Shown here in pieces: positions 34,461-42,089 of a DNA stretch of 64,000 nt. The stretch's first letter is position 1. Each line of letters starts with the position of its first letter. Source of the stretch: Rhizohabitans arisaemae. GTDB taxonomy: Bacteria > Actinomycetota > Actinomycetes > Streptosporangiales > Streptosporangiaceae. The stretch is from NCBI RefSeq assembly GCF_025996515.1, contig NZ_BLRH01000009.1, forward strand, positions 930,001 to 994,000, given 5' to 3'. Below the pieces are notes generated by a model. That model was not told the DNA's origin. It was given only the letters and a program-made list of their open reading frames with translations, and ran no database searches. Made by a program: the position numbers and the translations under genes.

Positions 34461-35354
34461 TTATTGCAACTCTTCTCTGAAAAGCTCCTCGGCCGAAGCG
34501 ACCTTGACGGCCCGATCCAACCAGATATCCAGCTGCGCCTCGTCACGACAGTCGGCGATACGCTGCCGGATTCCCTCGGATACTACGACGCCACGTACAT
34601 CAAGAACTTTAAGAACCGAATCCGCGTGACCCTCCGCGTGGCCCTCCGAGCGACCGTCCTCGAAGACCGTCGTCGCGAAGTCGCCCTGGTATTTGTATGA
34701 CCCGGATGCCATGAGTCCTCCTAGCTGTTTCTTCCCGGCTTTGGAAAGTTTGGCGAATACGTAGTCCAGGTATAGCGTGGCCGTCTCCTCATCCAGTGAA
34801 GCCACCCCGTCGACCAGGGATTTGAGCACCTGCTCGGCGAGTGGTCCTTCGCTGTGACCCAGTGCTGAGAGTACCCCCAGCTCCGGCAGGCGACTCGCCA
34901 GTTCGGGGTCGGTCACCACCGGAATTCCGCCCGGCCCCAACGCGAACGGACGAAGATTCCAGCCGGGTGGACCCATGGCGATCTCACCCGTGCACCACCG
35001 GGCAACCTTGTCGTTGGGGCAGAGAACCAGCAACATCACCGGGCAATCCATACGGTGACGGACAGTAGCCAGATAGACGGGCCAGGTCAGGCGTTTTTGC
35101 CGGTCCTCCCGCCGCTGGACTTCCACAATGACGGCCAGCTTGGGCTGGGCTTGAGGATCGGTGGATTCGCGGAAAGTGATGACCATGTCAGCCCGATACT
35201 CGGTGGGTTTGACATCGGTGAAATCCGCGCATTCGATCCTGGCCTCCGCGTAGACGGGAACGTCTACGCCGAGTGGCTCCTTAAGGAGTGCGGCCGCGAG
35301 GTCAGGCCGGTTACGGAAGAGCTCGATCGGCATTTCATGCTCTAGCGTTGGCAT
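34461..35354 (-). CDS. PD-(D/E)XK-like protein, conserved paralogue
   Basis: A 297-residue protein and tandem paralogue of 33528-34421. It holds the fuller active-site pattern: an Asp in YRADMVITF, then KLAVIVEVQ with E and Q in the place of ExK, and KRLTWPVY after it. CPVMLLVLCPNDKVARWC follows, and the C-terminal RIADCRDEAQLDIWLDRAVK is shared. The fold resembles the Rpn/PDDEXK family of putative DNA-cutting proteins; cleavage is inferred, not shown. There are 39 bases between the two genes, containing the promoter of the next one. Confidence 0.78.
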   Translation of the reverse strand: MPTLEHEMPIELFRNRPDLAAALLKEPLGVDVPVYAEARIECADFTDVKPTEYRADMVITFRESTDPQAQPKLAVIVEVQRREDRQKRLTWPVYLATVRHRMDCPVMLLVLCPNDKVARWCTGEIAMGPPGWNLRPFALGPGGIPVVTDPELASRLPELGVLSALGHSEGPLAEQVLKSLVDGVASLDEETATLYLDYVFAKLSKAGKKQLGGLMASGSYKYQGDFATTVFEDGRSEGHAEGHADSVLKVLDVRGVVVSEGIRQRIADCRDEAQLDIWLDRAVKVASAEELFREELQ

Positions 35355-35361
35355 GCCAAAG

Positions 35362-35367
35362 ACATTA
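35362..35367 (-). promoter_or_regulatory. Leaderless -10 element of the second nuclease-like gene
   Basis: TAATGT on the minus strand, again seven bases before the ATG (35354). Upstream bases CTGGAGCTCCAACT match the paralogue's promoter at all but one position, so both genes were duplicated with their promoter. Confidence 0.55.
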
Positions 35368-35492
35368 CTAAAAGTTGGAGCTCCAGGTTAAGGGTTCCGC
35401 AAACCAGTCCAACTTAAGGGTATTTATGAGCAATGCCCGAATTGTTCACTCAGCCCTGCGAGCTATAGGGATGAGATTAACACCCGAGTCCG

Positions 35493-36392
35493 TCAATCGT
35501 GGTGAAACGGGGATTGGGCCGGACCGAGGAGGTCGGTCGCATAGCGGCCGTAAAGGGCCAAGTTTCGGTCGGCGAGATGGTCGAAGCGCTGAGGGACCGA
35601 CGAGCCGGGGGTGAGGGACTTAAGTGCCGAGTCCGGGTGAATCCTGGCGGAGATCCAGCTCTCGTGGGAGGCGGCCCGGGCGACGACCTCGGCGATCGGG
35701 GTGACGATGATCGAGTTGCCGAAGTAGAGCACACCGCCGGGGTCCGCGCCGACCGCGTTGGCGCCGATCACGTAGACGTGGTTGTCGTAGGCGCGGGCCC
35801 GGGTGGTCAGCTCCCAGATGTCGGCCGAGCGGAGCAGCGCGGAGGGGCGGCAGATCACCGCGGCCCCCCGGACCGCCTGGATCCGCCAGAGTTCGGGGAA
35901 GTCGCCGTCGAAGCAGATCGCCATGCCGATCGAGCCGAGCTCGGTTTCGACCACGGTGACCGTGGAGCCGACGGTCGTCCAGCCGCCTCGGGCCGCGTCC
36001 TCCGGGCCGAAAGGGTGAGTTTTGTCGTAGATCCCGAGAATGTCGCCGGACGGGCCGATGAGCACGGCCGCGTTGTGGACGATCCCCGGCGCGGGCCCAC
36101 GGCGGTAGGTGCCGAGACAGACGTGCACCCCGAGCCGGGCGGCGACCTTCTGCAGGGGCTCGCTGATCGGTCCGGGCACCGCGGAGACGAGTTCGTACAG
36201 CCTGGCGGCGGGAACCCCGGGTGTGAAACCGGTCGTGCACGACTCGGGGAGCACGATCAGCTCGGCGCCGGTCGCCTCGGCACAGCGTTCGACGTACTCC
36301 ACCGCCCGCGCGAGATTGGCCGTGACGCCCTCCGCGGTGAGCGGTCCCGGCACCGGCGCGATCTGGACGGCGGCCGCGGTGAAGTCGCGCAT
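35493..36392 (-). CDS. Carbon-nitrogen hydrolase (nitrilase superfamily), second copy
   Basis: A 299-residue enzyme from ATG 36392. The triad is visible as Glu in VLPESCTTG, Lys in YDKTHPFGPED and Cys in AICFDGDFPE. It is a different branch from the gene at 3831, with a longer insertion before the Lys. It hydrolyses amides or carbamoyl compounds in the cytosol. The ATG overlaps the stop of the CoxG-like gene by one base (TGATG), so it is the second gene of a coupled pair. The partner suggests a role near the molybdenum hydroxylase genes further on, which is inference. Confidence 0.9.
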   Translation of the reverse strand: MRDFTAAAVQIAPVPGPLTAEGVTANLARAVEYVERCAEATGAELIVLPESCTTGFTPGVPAARLYELVSAVPGPISEPLQKVAARLGVHVCLGTYRRGPAPGIVHNAAVLIGPSGDILGIYDKTHPFGPEDAARGGWTTVGSTVTVVETELGSIGMAICFDGDFPELWRIQAVRGAAVICRPSALLRSADIWELTTRARAYDNHVYVIGANAVGADPGGVLYFGNSIIVTPIAEVVARAASHESWISARIHPDSALKSLTPGSSVPQRFDHLADRNLALYGRYATDLLGPAQSPFHHD

Positions 36393-37150
36393 CAGGGGCG
36401 TCGCCGACCCGACCGGCCGAGCAGCCAGCCGATCACCGTGCTGCCGAGGGCGACTCCCGCGCCGGCGCCGAAGGCCGCGAGCATCGCCCACAGGCTCGCC
36501 CGGGAGGTGGTCTTCTCCGCTTTCGGCCGGACATACTCCCGCGGTTCCGCCGGGGTCGGCACCTCGGCCACCGGACCGGACTCCCCCGCCACGGTGGGGA
36601 CGTCTTGCGCGGGATGGGCGGCTACGCCGTTCAGCGAGACGCCGTTCACGGGCGTGGCGACCGGGGTGACCTCCGCACCGGTCGTCTCCGCGATCAAGGC
36701 CTCCACGGAGAGGTCCTTGGTGAGGTCCCGGTCGACCGCGGCGAAGAACCGGGTCGCGGTCTTCTTCGCGACCGAGGTGAGCACCCGCTGGCCCACCCCG
36801 CCGATCATGCCGCCGACGACCGCCTCGGCCTCGTAGTCGATCCGGGTGCCGCCGTCGACCTCGGCCAAGCTCACCCGGACGGTGGCGTCGACCGTGCCCG
36901 AGGCGCCTTGACCGGAGGCCTTCATCACGAAGCGGTCCAGCGGCTCGGGGTCGAGCAGGACCACTTCACCCTGGTAGACGCCCTTGATGGAGGCGACTCC
37001 CGCCTCGACGGTCATCCGGTAGGTGTCGCCGCCGGTCGCCTCAAGCTTGATCGCGCCAGGGATGGTACGGACAAGTACCGCAGGATCCCGCAACGCATCC
37101 CAAACACGGGCGCGGGGGGCGGCGACGACGGCGTTTCCGGCAACCTTCAT
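36392..37150 (-). CDS. CoxG-like SRPBCC domain protein with C-terminal membrane anchor
   Basis: Residues 1-150 form a CoxG/SRPBCC domain: VWDALRDPAVLVRTIPGA at the start, GVYQGEVVLLDPEP in the middle and GGMIGGVGQRVLTSVAKK near its end. A Pro/Val-rich linker (about 150-215) leads to a single C-terminal helix (about 220-245, ending GWLLGRSGRRRP), which should tether the protein to the inner face of the membrane. CoxG-type proteins recruit CO dehydrogenase-type molybdenum hydroxylases to the membrane and pass electrons or quinone. The hydroxylase genes are 5-8 kb away, not adjacent. Confidence 0.88.
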   Translation of the reverse strand: MKVAGNAVVAAPRARVWDALRDPAVLVRTIPGAIKLEATGGDTYRMTVEAGVASIKGVYQGEVVLLDPEPLDRFVMKASGQGASGTVDATVRVSLAEVDGGTRIDYEAEAVVGGMIGGVGQRVLTSVAKKTATRFFAAVDRDLTKDLSVEALIAETTGAEVTPVATPVNGVSLNGVAAHPAQDVPTVAGESGPVAEVPTPAEPREYVRPKAEKTTSRASLWAMLAAFGAGAGVALGSTVIGWLLGRSGRRRP

Positions 37151-37725
37151 GGAGGAACCCTAGAGAATTCCCCGAGGACTCGCTAACAGCAAATCCTGCC
37201 TAGAGGCAATCGGAATATTAGGTGTCAGCGTTCCGCGAGGAGTTCGCCAAAATGGTCACCTTTGTCGGATTCCAGGAGAGATCGGATGGTACGGGCTGTG
37301 CCCGCCCCAGCATGTTCGGAAGCCCGGTCCCCGATTCGCCGGAAGACCACTCGGGCACCGCGGACCTGTACGGCTGAACGTTCATCGGCCGGTCAGACGG
37401 TGGCAAGGGCATCTATGAGGGCGAGAACCCGGTGGCGTTCCCGGGCTTAACCGGCGGCCGGCCGGCCCGCTGTTCCGATGATCATTGCGGTCTGCGCACC
37501 CTAGGAGGCGCGCACAACGCGACGATCACCCGGCCTCACGCGTACGGGCTGCGCCGAACCGATCTTGGTGGCCACCGGGCCTGGTCCATCTCCCTCCGGA
37601 CAGGAGCTTGCTCTTTCGGAGAGGCGTGCCGGAGGTCCGGAGGCTCCTTCGAGGGCACTAGCCTGCTGTGCCGTTGGAAATCTTGGGTACGGGGCCCAAG
37701 ACGATCCCGGGGGAAGGACAGCCAC
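37151..37725. other. Long gap with at most weak coding signal
   Basis: About 575 bases between divergent genes. One short frame, GTG 37222 to TGA 37377 (51 residues, with VSAFREEFAKMVTFVGF), continues in frame after the stop as TFIGRSDGGKGIYEGE, which looks like a broken small gene; I do not name it. GGAAGGA at 37712-37718 is the ribosome binding site of the next gene. Confidence 0.35.
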
Positions 37726-38598
37726 TTGTCACACAACAGGGGAAAAATCGGCGTTTGTCTGGCCATGGCCACGGCACTGGTCTCCTGCGGCACGCCTGCG
37801 GAGAACACCCGAGAGCAGGGAACAAGGTCCACGAAAGCACCGGACCCGGCCGCGGCCGAACAGCCCGCCAGCCCGCCGCCCACTCCCCCGGGAGCCCTGC
37901 CCCGGACCGGTGAGGTGGCCAGGATCCCCAAACCCGCCGACGGGCTCCCACCGGTGATCAGCAAGATCCCGACCAAGCGGAAGGTGGTCTTCCTCACCAT
38001 CGACGACGGCTGGGAACAGGATCCGCATTTCGTGGACTTCGTCCGTACCGAACGCATTCCGATCGCGGTCTTCCTCACCCGGGACGCGGCCGAGGCGCGG
38101 GGTGCGCTCGACCCCACCGTCACCGGGGGCTCGTACATCGGTGCCGGAAAGTATCCGTATTTCCGGAAGCTGAGGGATGCCGGGGCCACGTTCGAGAATC
38201 ACACGTTGACCCATCCAAACATGCGGCTGCTCGGCTACGAGGCCCAGCGCAGGGAGATCTGCGGTGCGTCGGCCGTGATCGCCAAGCAGATCGGCGTCCG
38301 CCCGTGGCTGTTCCGGCCGCCGTTCGGCAATCTGAACACCGCGACCCGGCGGGCCGCCAAGGAGTGCGGCATCGACGCAGTCCTGCTCTGGACGGCGACC
38401 GTGCAGCGCGAGGGGAAGATCGCCTACCAGGTCCCGGACAAGCGGCTCTACCCCGGGGACGTCATCTTGCTCCATTTCCGGCCGAACCTGGCCGAGGACT
38501 TCCGCCGGCTGGTCCGCAAAATCGAGCGCCGGGGCTTCGAGCTGGGCAACCTCGACGCCTACCTCAAGGCCGCCGGAGTCCGCCCGCGAGCCCGTTAG
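37726..38598 (+). CDS. Lipoprotein polysaccharide deacetylase (NodB domain)
   Basis: From TTG 37726, seven bases after GGAAGGA, the product has 290 residues. The N-terminus is a lipoprotein signal (VCLAMATALVSCGTPAE, lipobox LVSC), followed by a Pro-rich linker and a NodB homology domain: TIDDG (metal Asp pair), HTLTHPNM (the H-x3-H metal motif), RPPFGN and LLHF. It should remove acetyl groups from cell-wall or extracellular polysaccharide at the outer face of the membrane. Longer frames reaching to 37432 lack a ribosome binding site and a signal. Its stop overlaps that of vapC, tail to tail, by four bases. Confidence 0.88.
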   Translation: MSHNRGKIGVCLAMATALVSCGTPAENTREQGTRSTKAPDPAAAEQPASPPPTPPGALPRTGEVARIPKPADGLPPVISKIPTKRKVVFLTIDDGWEQDPHFVDFVRTERIPIAVFLTRDAAEARGALDPTVTGGSYIGAGKYPYFRKLRDAGATFENHTLTHPNMRLLGYEAQRREICGASAVIAKQIGVRPWLFRPPFGNLNTATRRAAKECGIDAVLLWTATVQREGKIAYQVPDKRLYPGDVILLHFRPNLAEDFRRLVRKIERRGFELGNLDAYLKAAGVRPRAR

Positions 38599-39026
38599 GC
38601 GCCGGTCGCCAGGCGCCGCTCGGCCTGTCCGGTGATCTTGGCGATGAGCGGGAAGTCCTTGTCGATGTGGAGCAGGGTCGCCCCGACCCGTTCCGCGCAG
38701 GCGGCGATGATCAAGTCCTGCGGGGGTCGGCGCCAGAGCCCCTGGGGCGCGAGCAGCCGCTGCACGTCCAGCGCCCGGTCCATCACCCACGCCATGTCCT
38801 CGGCGTACGAGCCGGCGGCCGGGTCGGGCAGCTGTTTCAGCGACAGCTGGGCGAACCGCAGACGCTCGTAGTCGACGGGGTTCCGCGCCGAGTACAGCAC
38901 CTCCAGCATCGCCATGTGGCAGGTGGCCACGGTGTCCGCGTTCAGGATGAGGTTCATCTCGGCTCGGGCCACGGGGTCGCGGCGTGCGGCCTCCCAGGCG
39001 GATTTGTCCACCAGGTAGACGGTCAC
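38595..39026 (-). CDS. vapC: VapC family PIN-domain ribonuclease toxin
   Basis: A 143-residue PIN domain. The acidic site is spread as usual: D7 in VYLVDKSAW, E42 in MAMLEVLYS, D104 in PPQDLIIAA and an Asp in LLHIDKDFPLIA near the C-terminus. It acts as a site-specific RNase, held inactive by the adjacent VapB. Its ATG overlaps the vapB stop as ATGA, which is typical for such pairs, with the antitoxin gene first. Confidence 0.9.
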   Translation of the reverse strand: MTVYLVDKSAWEAARRDPVARAEMNLILNADTVATCHMAMLEVLYSARNPVDYERLRFAQLSLKQLPDPAAGSYAEDMAWVMDRALDVQRLLAPQGLWRRPPQDLIIAACAERVGATLLHIDKDFPLIAKITGQAERRLATGA

Positions 39027-39229
39027 TCCTCGCTTCCCCGCTCGTAGGCGTCCTCGGTGAGGTCGATGTCGATCTCGTCCAGCAGTGCCATGAACTTCTT
39101 TCCCGCACGCCGGTAGGCGATCTCCCGGAGTGCGGCGTTCACGGTGGCGACCTTTGAGGTGGTGCCCAGTTCCTCGGCGGCCAGGGCCAGGGCCTCGTCG
39201 TCCAAGTCGATCTGTGTCTTCGCCATCAT
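39023..39229 (-). CDS. vapB: VapB family antitoxin
   Basis: A 68-residue protein. The N-terminal half (KTQIDLDDEALALAAEELG, then TTSKVATVNAALREIAYRR) is a ribbon-helix-helix DNA-binding unit of the VapB type. The acidic C-terminal half (LDEIDIDLTEDAYERGSEE) should wrap around VapC. Start at ATG 39229, behind GGGGGAA; ATG 39226 is also possible. The pair would repress its own promoter in the gap shared with cydA. Confidence 0.88.
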   Translation of the reverse strand: MMAKTQIDLDDEALALAAEELGTTSKVATVNAALREIAYRRAGKKFMALLDEIDIDLTEDAYERGSEE

Positions 39230-39279
39230 GCAGTTCCCCCCGGCCCCAGATACCAAATCTTCTTCTCTATGGATATCAC

Positions 39280-39419
39280 TGTAGTACACGGTCTGATACC
39301 TCCCCTGGAGACCCAGCACGGCCGACGACCGCCTTTGATACCAGCGGGGTGTGATCTTCCTCTCGAAAATCCCGGAAAACCAAGGCGCGCACACTTGCTC
39401 TACGTGTTGTAGTACTACA
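39280..39419. promoter_or_regulatory. Possible operator sites in the vapB-cydA divergent region
   Basis: TGTAGTAC occurs at 39280-39287 and again within the perfect 12-base palindrome TGTAGTACTACA at 39408-39419. The palindrome sits about 35 bases before the cydA ATG and the other copy about 50 bases before vapB, so one dimeric regulator (VapBC or a redox repressor) could touch both promoters. Confidence 0.45.
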
Positions 39420-39454
39420 TTGGATAGAGGCAAAGCCTGGGGCAAGGGGAGAGC

Positions 39455-40855
39455 ATGGACGCACTTGATCTGGCGCGGTGGCAGTTCGGGATCACCACCG
39501 TCTACCACTTCCTGTTCGTCCCGCTCACGATCGGCCTGGGGGTCTTCGTCGCGGCGATGCAGACCGCCTGGTACCGGACCGGCAAGCCCGAGTACCTCCG
39601 CCTCACCAAGTTCTTCGGCAAGCTCTTTCTGATCAACTTCGCCCTCGGTGTGGTGACCGGGATCGTGCAGGAGTTCCAGTTCGGGATGAACTGGAGTGAG
39701 TACTCGAAGTTCGTGGGCGACGTCTTCGGCGTCCCGCTCGCCTTGGAGGCCCTGCTCGCGTTCTTCCTGGAGTCGACGTTCCTCGGCTTGTGGATCTTCG
39801 GCTGGGACCGCCTCCCCAAACGCATCCATCTCCTGACGATCTGGGCGGCGGCCATCGGATCGAACATCTCCGCGTACTTCATCCTCGCCGCCAACGCCTG
39901 GATGAAGCACCCGGTCGGCTACGTGGTGGAGAACGGACGCGCGCAGATGACCGACATCTGGGCGGTCCTCACCAATTCGACCGCGCTCGCCCAGGTGCCG
40001 CACGTCGTGGCGGGCGCCTTCATCGTGGCCGGGGTGTTCGTGCTGGCGGTCAGCTCCTACCATCTGCTCCGCGGCAAGGACGTCGAGGTCTTCCGCAAGA
40101 GCCTGCGCGGCGCCCTGGTCGTCACCGCGGCCGCCGGGGTGCTGGTCGTGGCGACCGGTGACCTCTCCGCCAAGCTCCTGCACACCCAGCAGCCGATGAA
40201 GCTCGCCGCCGCCGAGGGCCTGCGCCACGACGAGCAGGGCGCCCCCTTCTCCCCCATTCCTGGGGTGGAGATCCCCAAACTGCTGAGCATCCTCGCGACC
40301 AACGACCCGAACGCCACCATCCAGGGCACCGAGGACCTTCAGCGCAGATTCGCCCAGCAGTTCGGCCCCGGCGACTATCGGCCCAATCTCCCCGTTGTGT
40401 ACTGGTCCTTCCGCGTGATGTTCGGCTTGGGCCTGGCGACCACCGCCCTGTCGGTCGTCGGCCTCTGGCTGACCCGGCGGCGCCGTACAAGTCCCGACAA
40501 AAGCCGAAGAATCCCGCGCAAGAACCGGGAACGCCGTCCCCCGCCCACCTGGTTCGCCCGCCTCTGCCTGCTCGCCCTCCCACTTCCGCCCATCGCGATG
40601 ATCGCGGGCTGGCTGCTGAGCGAGATCGGCCGGCAGCCGTGGACCGTCCAGGGCGAACTGCTCACCGCTGCGAGCGTCTCCCCCGGGGTCACCCACACCG
40701 AGATCGCGATCTCGCTCAGCGTCTTCACGGTCCTGTACGGCGTCATGGCGATCGTGGAGACCGTGCTGCTTGTCCGCTACATCAAGGCCGGTCCGCCGCC
40801 GGAGACACCCACGCCCACCCCGGCGGAGCGCCCCGAACCCGCGATGAGCTACTAG
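39455..40855 (+). CDS. cydA: Cytochrome bd ubiquinol/menaquinol oxidase subunit I
   Basis: A 466-residue subunit with about nine membrane helices. H18 in TTVYHFLF is the heme b595 ligand, H in LAQVPHVVAG matches the heme b558 His, and GRQPWTVQGEL is the conserved motif after the Q-loop, which is of the short type. It oxidises quinol and passes electrons to oxygen with high affinity, in the cytoplasmic membrane. The ATG follows GGGGAGAGC. cydB follows nine bases after its stop. Confidence 0.95.
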   Translation: MDALDLARWQFGITTVYHFLFVPLTIGLGVFVAAMQTAWYRTGKPEYLRLTKFFGKLFLINFALGVVTGIVQEFQFGMNWSEYSKFVGDVFGVPLALEALLAFFLESTFLGLWIFGWDRLPKRIHLLTIWAAAIGSNISAYFILAANAWMKHPVGYVVENGRAQMTDIWAVLTNSTALAQVPHVVAGAFIVAGVFVLAVSSYHLLRGKDVEVFRKSLRGALVVTAAAGVLVVATGDLSAKLLHTQQPMKLAAAEGLRHDEQGAPFSPIPGVEIPKLLSILATNDPNATIQGTEDLQRRFAQQFGPGDYRPNLPVVYWSFRVMFGLGLATTALSVVGLWLTRRRRTSPDKSRRIPRKNRERRPPPTWFARLCLLALPLPPIAMIAGWLLSEIGRQPWTVQGELLTAASVSPGVTHTEIAISLSVFTVLYGVMAIVETVLLVRYIKAGPPPETPTPTPAERPEPAMSY

Positions 40856-40864
40856 GAGAACGTC

Positions 40865-41791
40865 ATGGAGCTGTGGTTCGTCCTGATAGCGGTTCTCTGG
40901 ATGGGTTACTTCATCCTGGAGGGGTTTGACTACGGAGTCGGGATCCTGCTCCCGATGATCTCGCGGGACGACACCGACCGGCGGGTGATACTCGGGACGA
41001 TCGGCCCGGTCTGGGACGGCAACGAGGTCTGGCTGATCACTGCGGTCGGCGCGATGTTCGCCGCCTTCCCCGCCTGGTACGCCGACCTGCTCAGCGGCTT
41101 CTACCTCCCCATCGTCGCCATCCTGGTCGGCCTGATCATCCGGGGTGTGTCGCTGGAGTTCCGCGGCAAGGCGACCACCCCCGAAGGCCGCGCCTGGTGC
41201 GATCGCGGGATCTTCTTCGGCAGCCTCATCCCCGCCTTCATGTGGGGTGCCGTCTTCGGGACCCTGCTGTACGGGGCCCTGCCCGGATCCGTCGGCCTGG
41301 AGGTGCTCAGCCTGCCCGCCCTCTTCGGCGGTCTGCTCTCCCTCGCGCTGTTCACCTTGCACGGCGCGGCCTTCCTGACGCTCAAAACCGGCCTGTCGGT
41401 CCGGGCCCGTTCCCGCAAAGCCGCTCTGGCCTGCGCCTTCGCCACGGTCCCGCTGTCCGCGCTCCTGGTCCCCGCCGCCCCCGGCTGGACCAAGATCACA
41501 GCTGCGCTCGCGGTGGCCCTGCTCACCGTCGCCGTCGCCTTCACCCTGCGCGCCCGGGACGGCTCGGCGTTCCTGTCCACCGCGCTGGCGATCGTCGTCA
41601 TGTCCGTCACCCTGTTCGGCGCGCTCTGGCCGTCGCCGCTGCCCGGCCTCACGGTCTACGAGGCGGCCTCCAGCCCGTACACCCTCCGCCTGATGACCTG
41701 GGCCGGGATCATCCTGCTCCCGCTGATCCTGGCCTACCAGGGATGGACGTACTGGGTGTTCCGCAAACGACTCACCCGAAAGACCGTCTAG
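40865..41791 (+). CDS. cydB: Cytochrome bd oxidase subunit II
   Basis: A 308-residue subunit with about eight helices. Its start (LWFVLIAVLWMGYFILEGFD, then GVGILLP) and GPVWDGNEVWLI are the CydB signatures. The ATG follows CTAGGAG. Pairs with CydA in the same operon; the usual cydCD exporter genes for its assembly do not follow here. Confidence 0.95.
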   Translation: MELWFVLIAVLWMGYFILEGFDYGVGILLPMISRDDTDRRVILGTIGPVWDGNEVWLITAVGAMFAAFPAWYADLLSGFYLPIVAILVGLIIRGVSLEFRGKATTPEGRAWCDRGIFFGSLIPAFMWGAVFGTLLYGALPGSVGLEVLSLPALFGGLLSLALFTLHGAAFLTLKTGLSVRARSRKAALACAFATVPLSALLVPAAPGWTKITAALAVALLTVAVAFTLRARDGSAFLSTALAIVVMSVTLFGALWPSPLPGLTVYEAASSPYTLRLMTWAGIILLPLILAYQGWTYWVFRKRLTRKTV

Positions 41792-41814
41792 CCCCCGCAG
41801 GACGGTCACCGCGG

Positions 41815-41853
41815 CCGGCGGGCCGGGATCATGCCGGGATCCCGCCCCGCCGG
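41815..41853 (+). terminator. Hairpin terminator after cydB
   Basis: Arms of about 16 bases (CCGGCGGGCCGGGATC and the complement ending CCGCCGG) pair with one mismatch around a short loop, 24 bases after the cydB stop. Confidence 0.7.
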
Positions 41854-42089
41854 TCGCCTCTTCCCCCCGGCGCCGCCCGTACGGCCGTAAGCGCCCAAAT
41901 TTCACAACAAACCAATGCATGCCGTACGGGCAAACGCGGCCACCGCACACGCCACACGGAAACCGGACCGGCAGGCGCAAGCGGGTCCGAGCGGTCCGCC
42001 GACTCCGGGTCGACCCATGCCTATCAAGCTAATCGGACCCAACATGGGCCTATTTCGCGACAAACCAGGCATTGCCGGTACGGCAGAGG
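41854..42089. repeat. Non-coding gap with a diverged direct repeat
   Basis: ATTTCACAACAAACCA at 41899 and ATTTCGCGACAAACCA at 42053 begin two related stretches of about 31 bases that both run on to a GTACGG. An inverted pair CCCGTACGGC/GCCGTACGGG (41876-41885, 41921-41930) overlaps the first copy. No gene seen. Confidence 0.4.

Noticed and set aside
39023-41980. A 985-codon open frame antisense to cydAB
   Set aside because: It is the mirror of high-GC coding DNA: composition is low in complexity (Gly, Glu, Asp, Arg runs) and it lies opposite two certain genes. Only its last 68 codons are real, as vapB.
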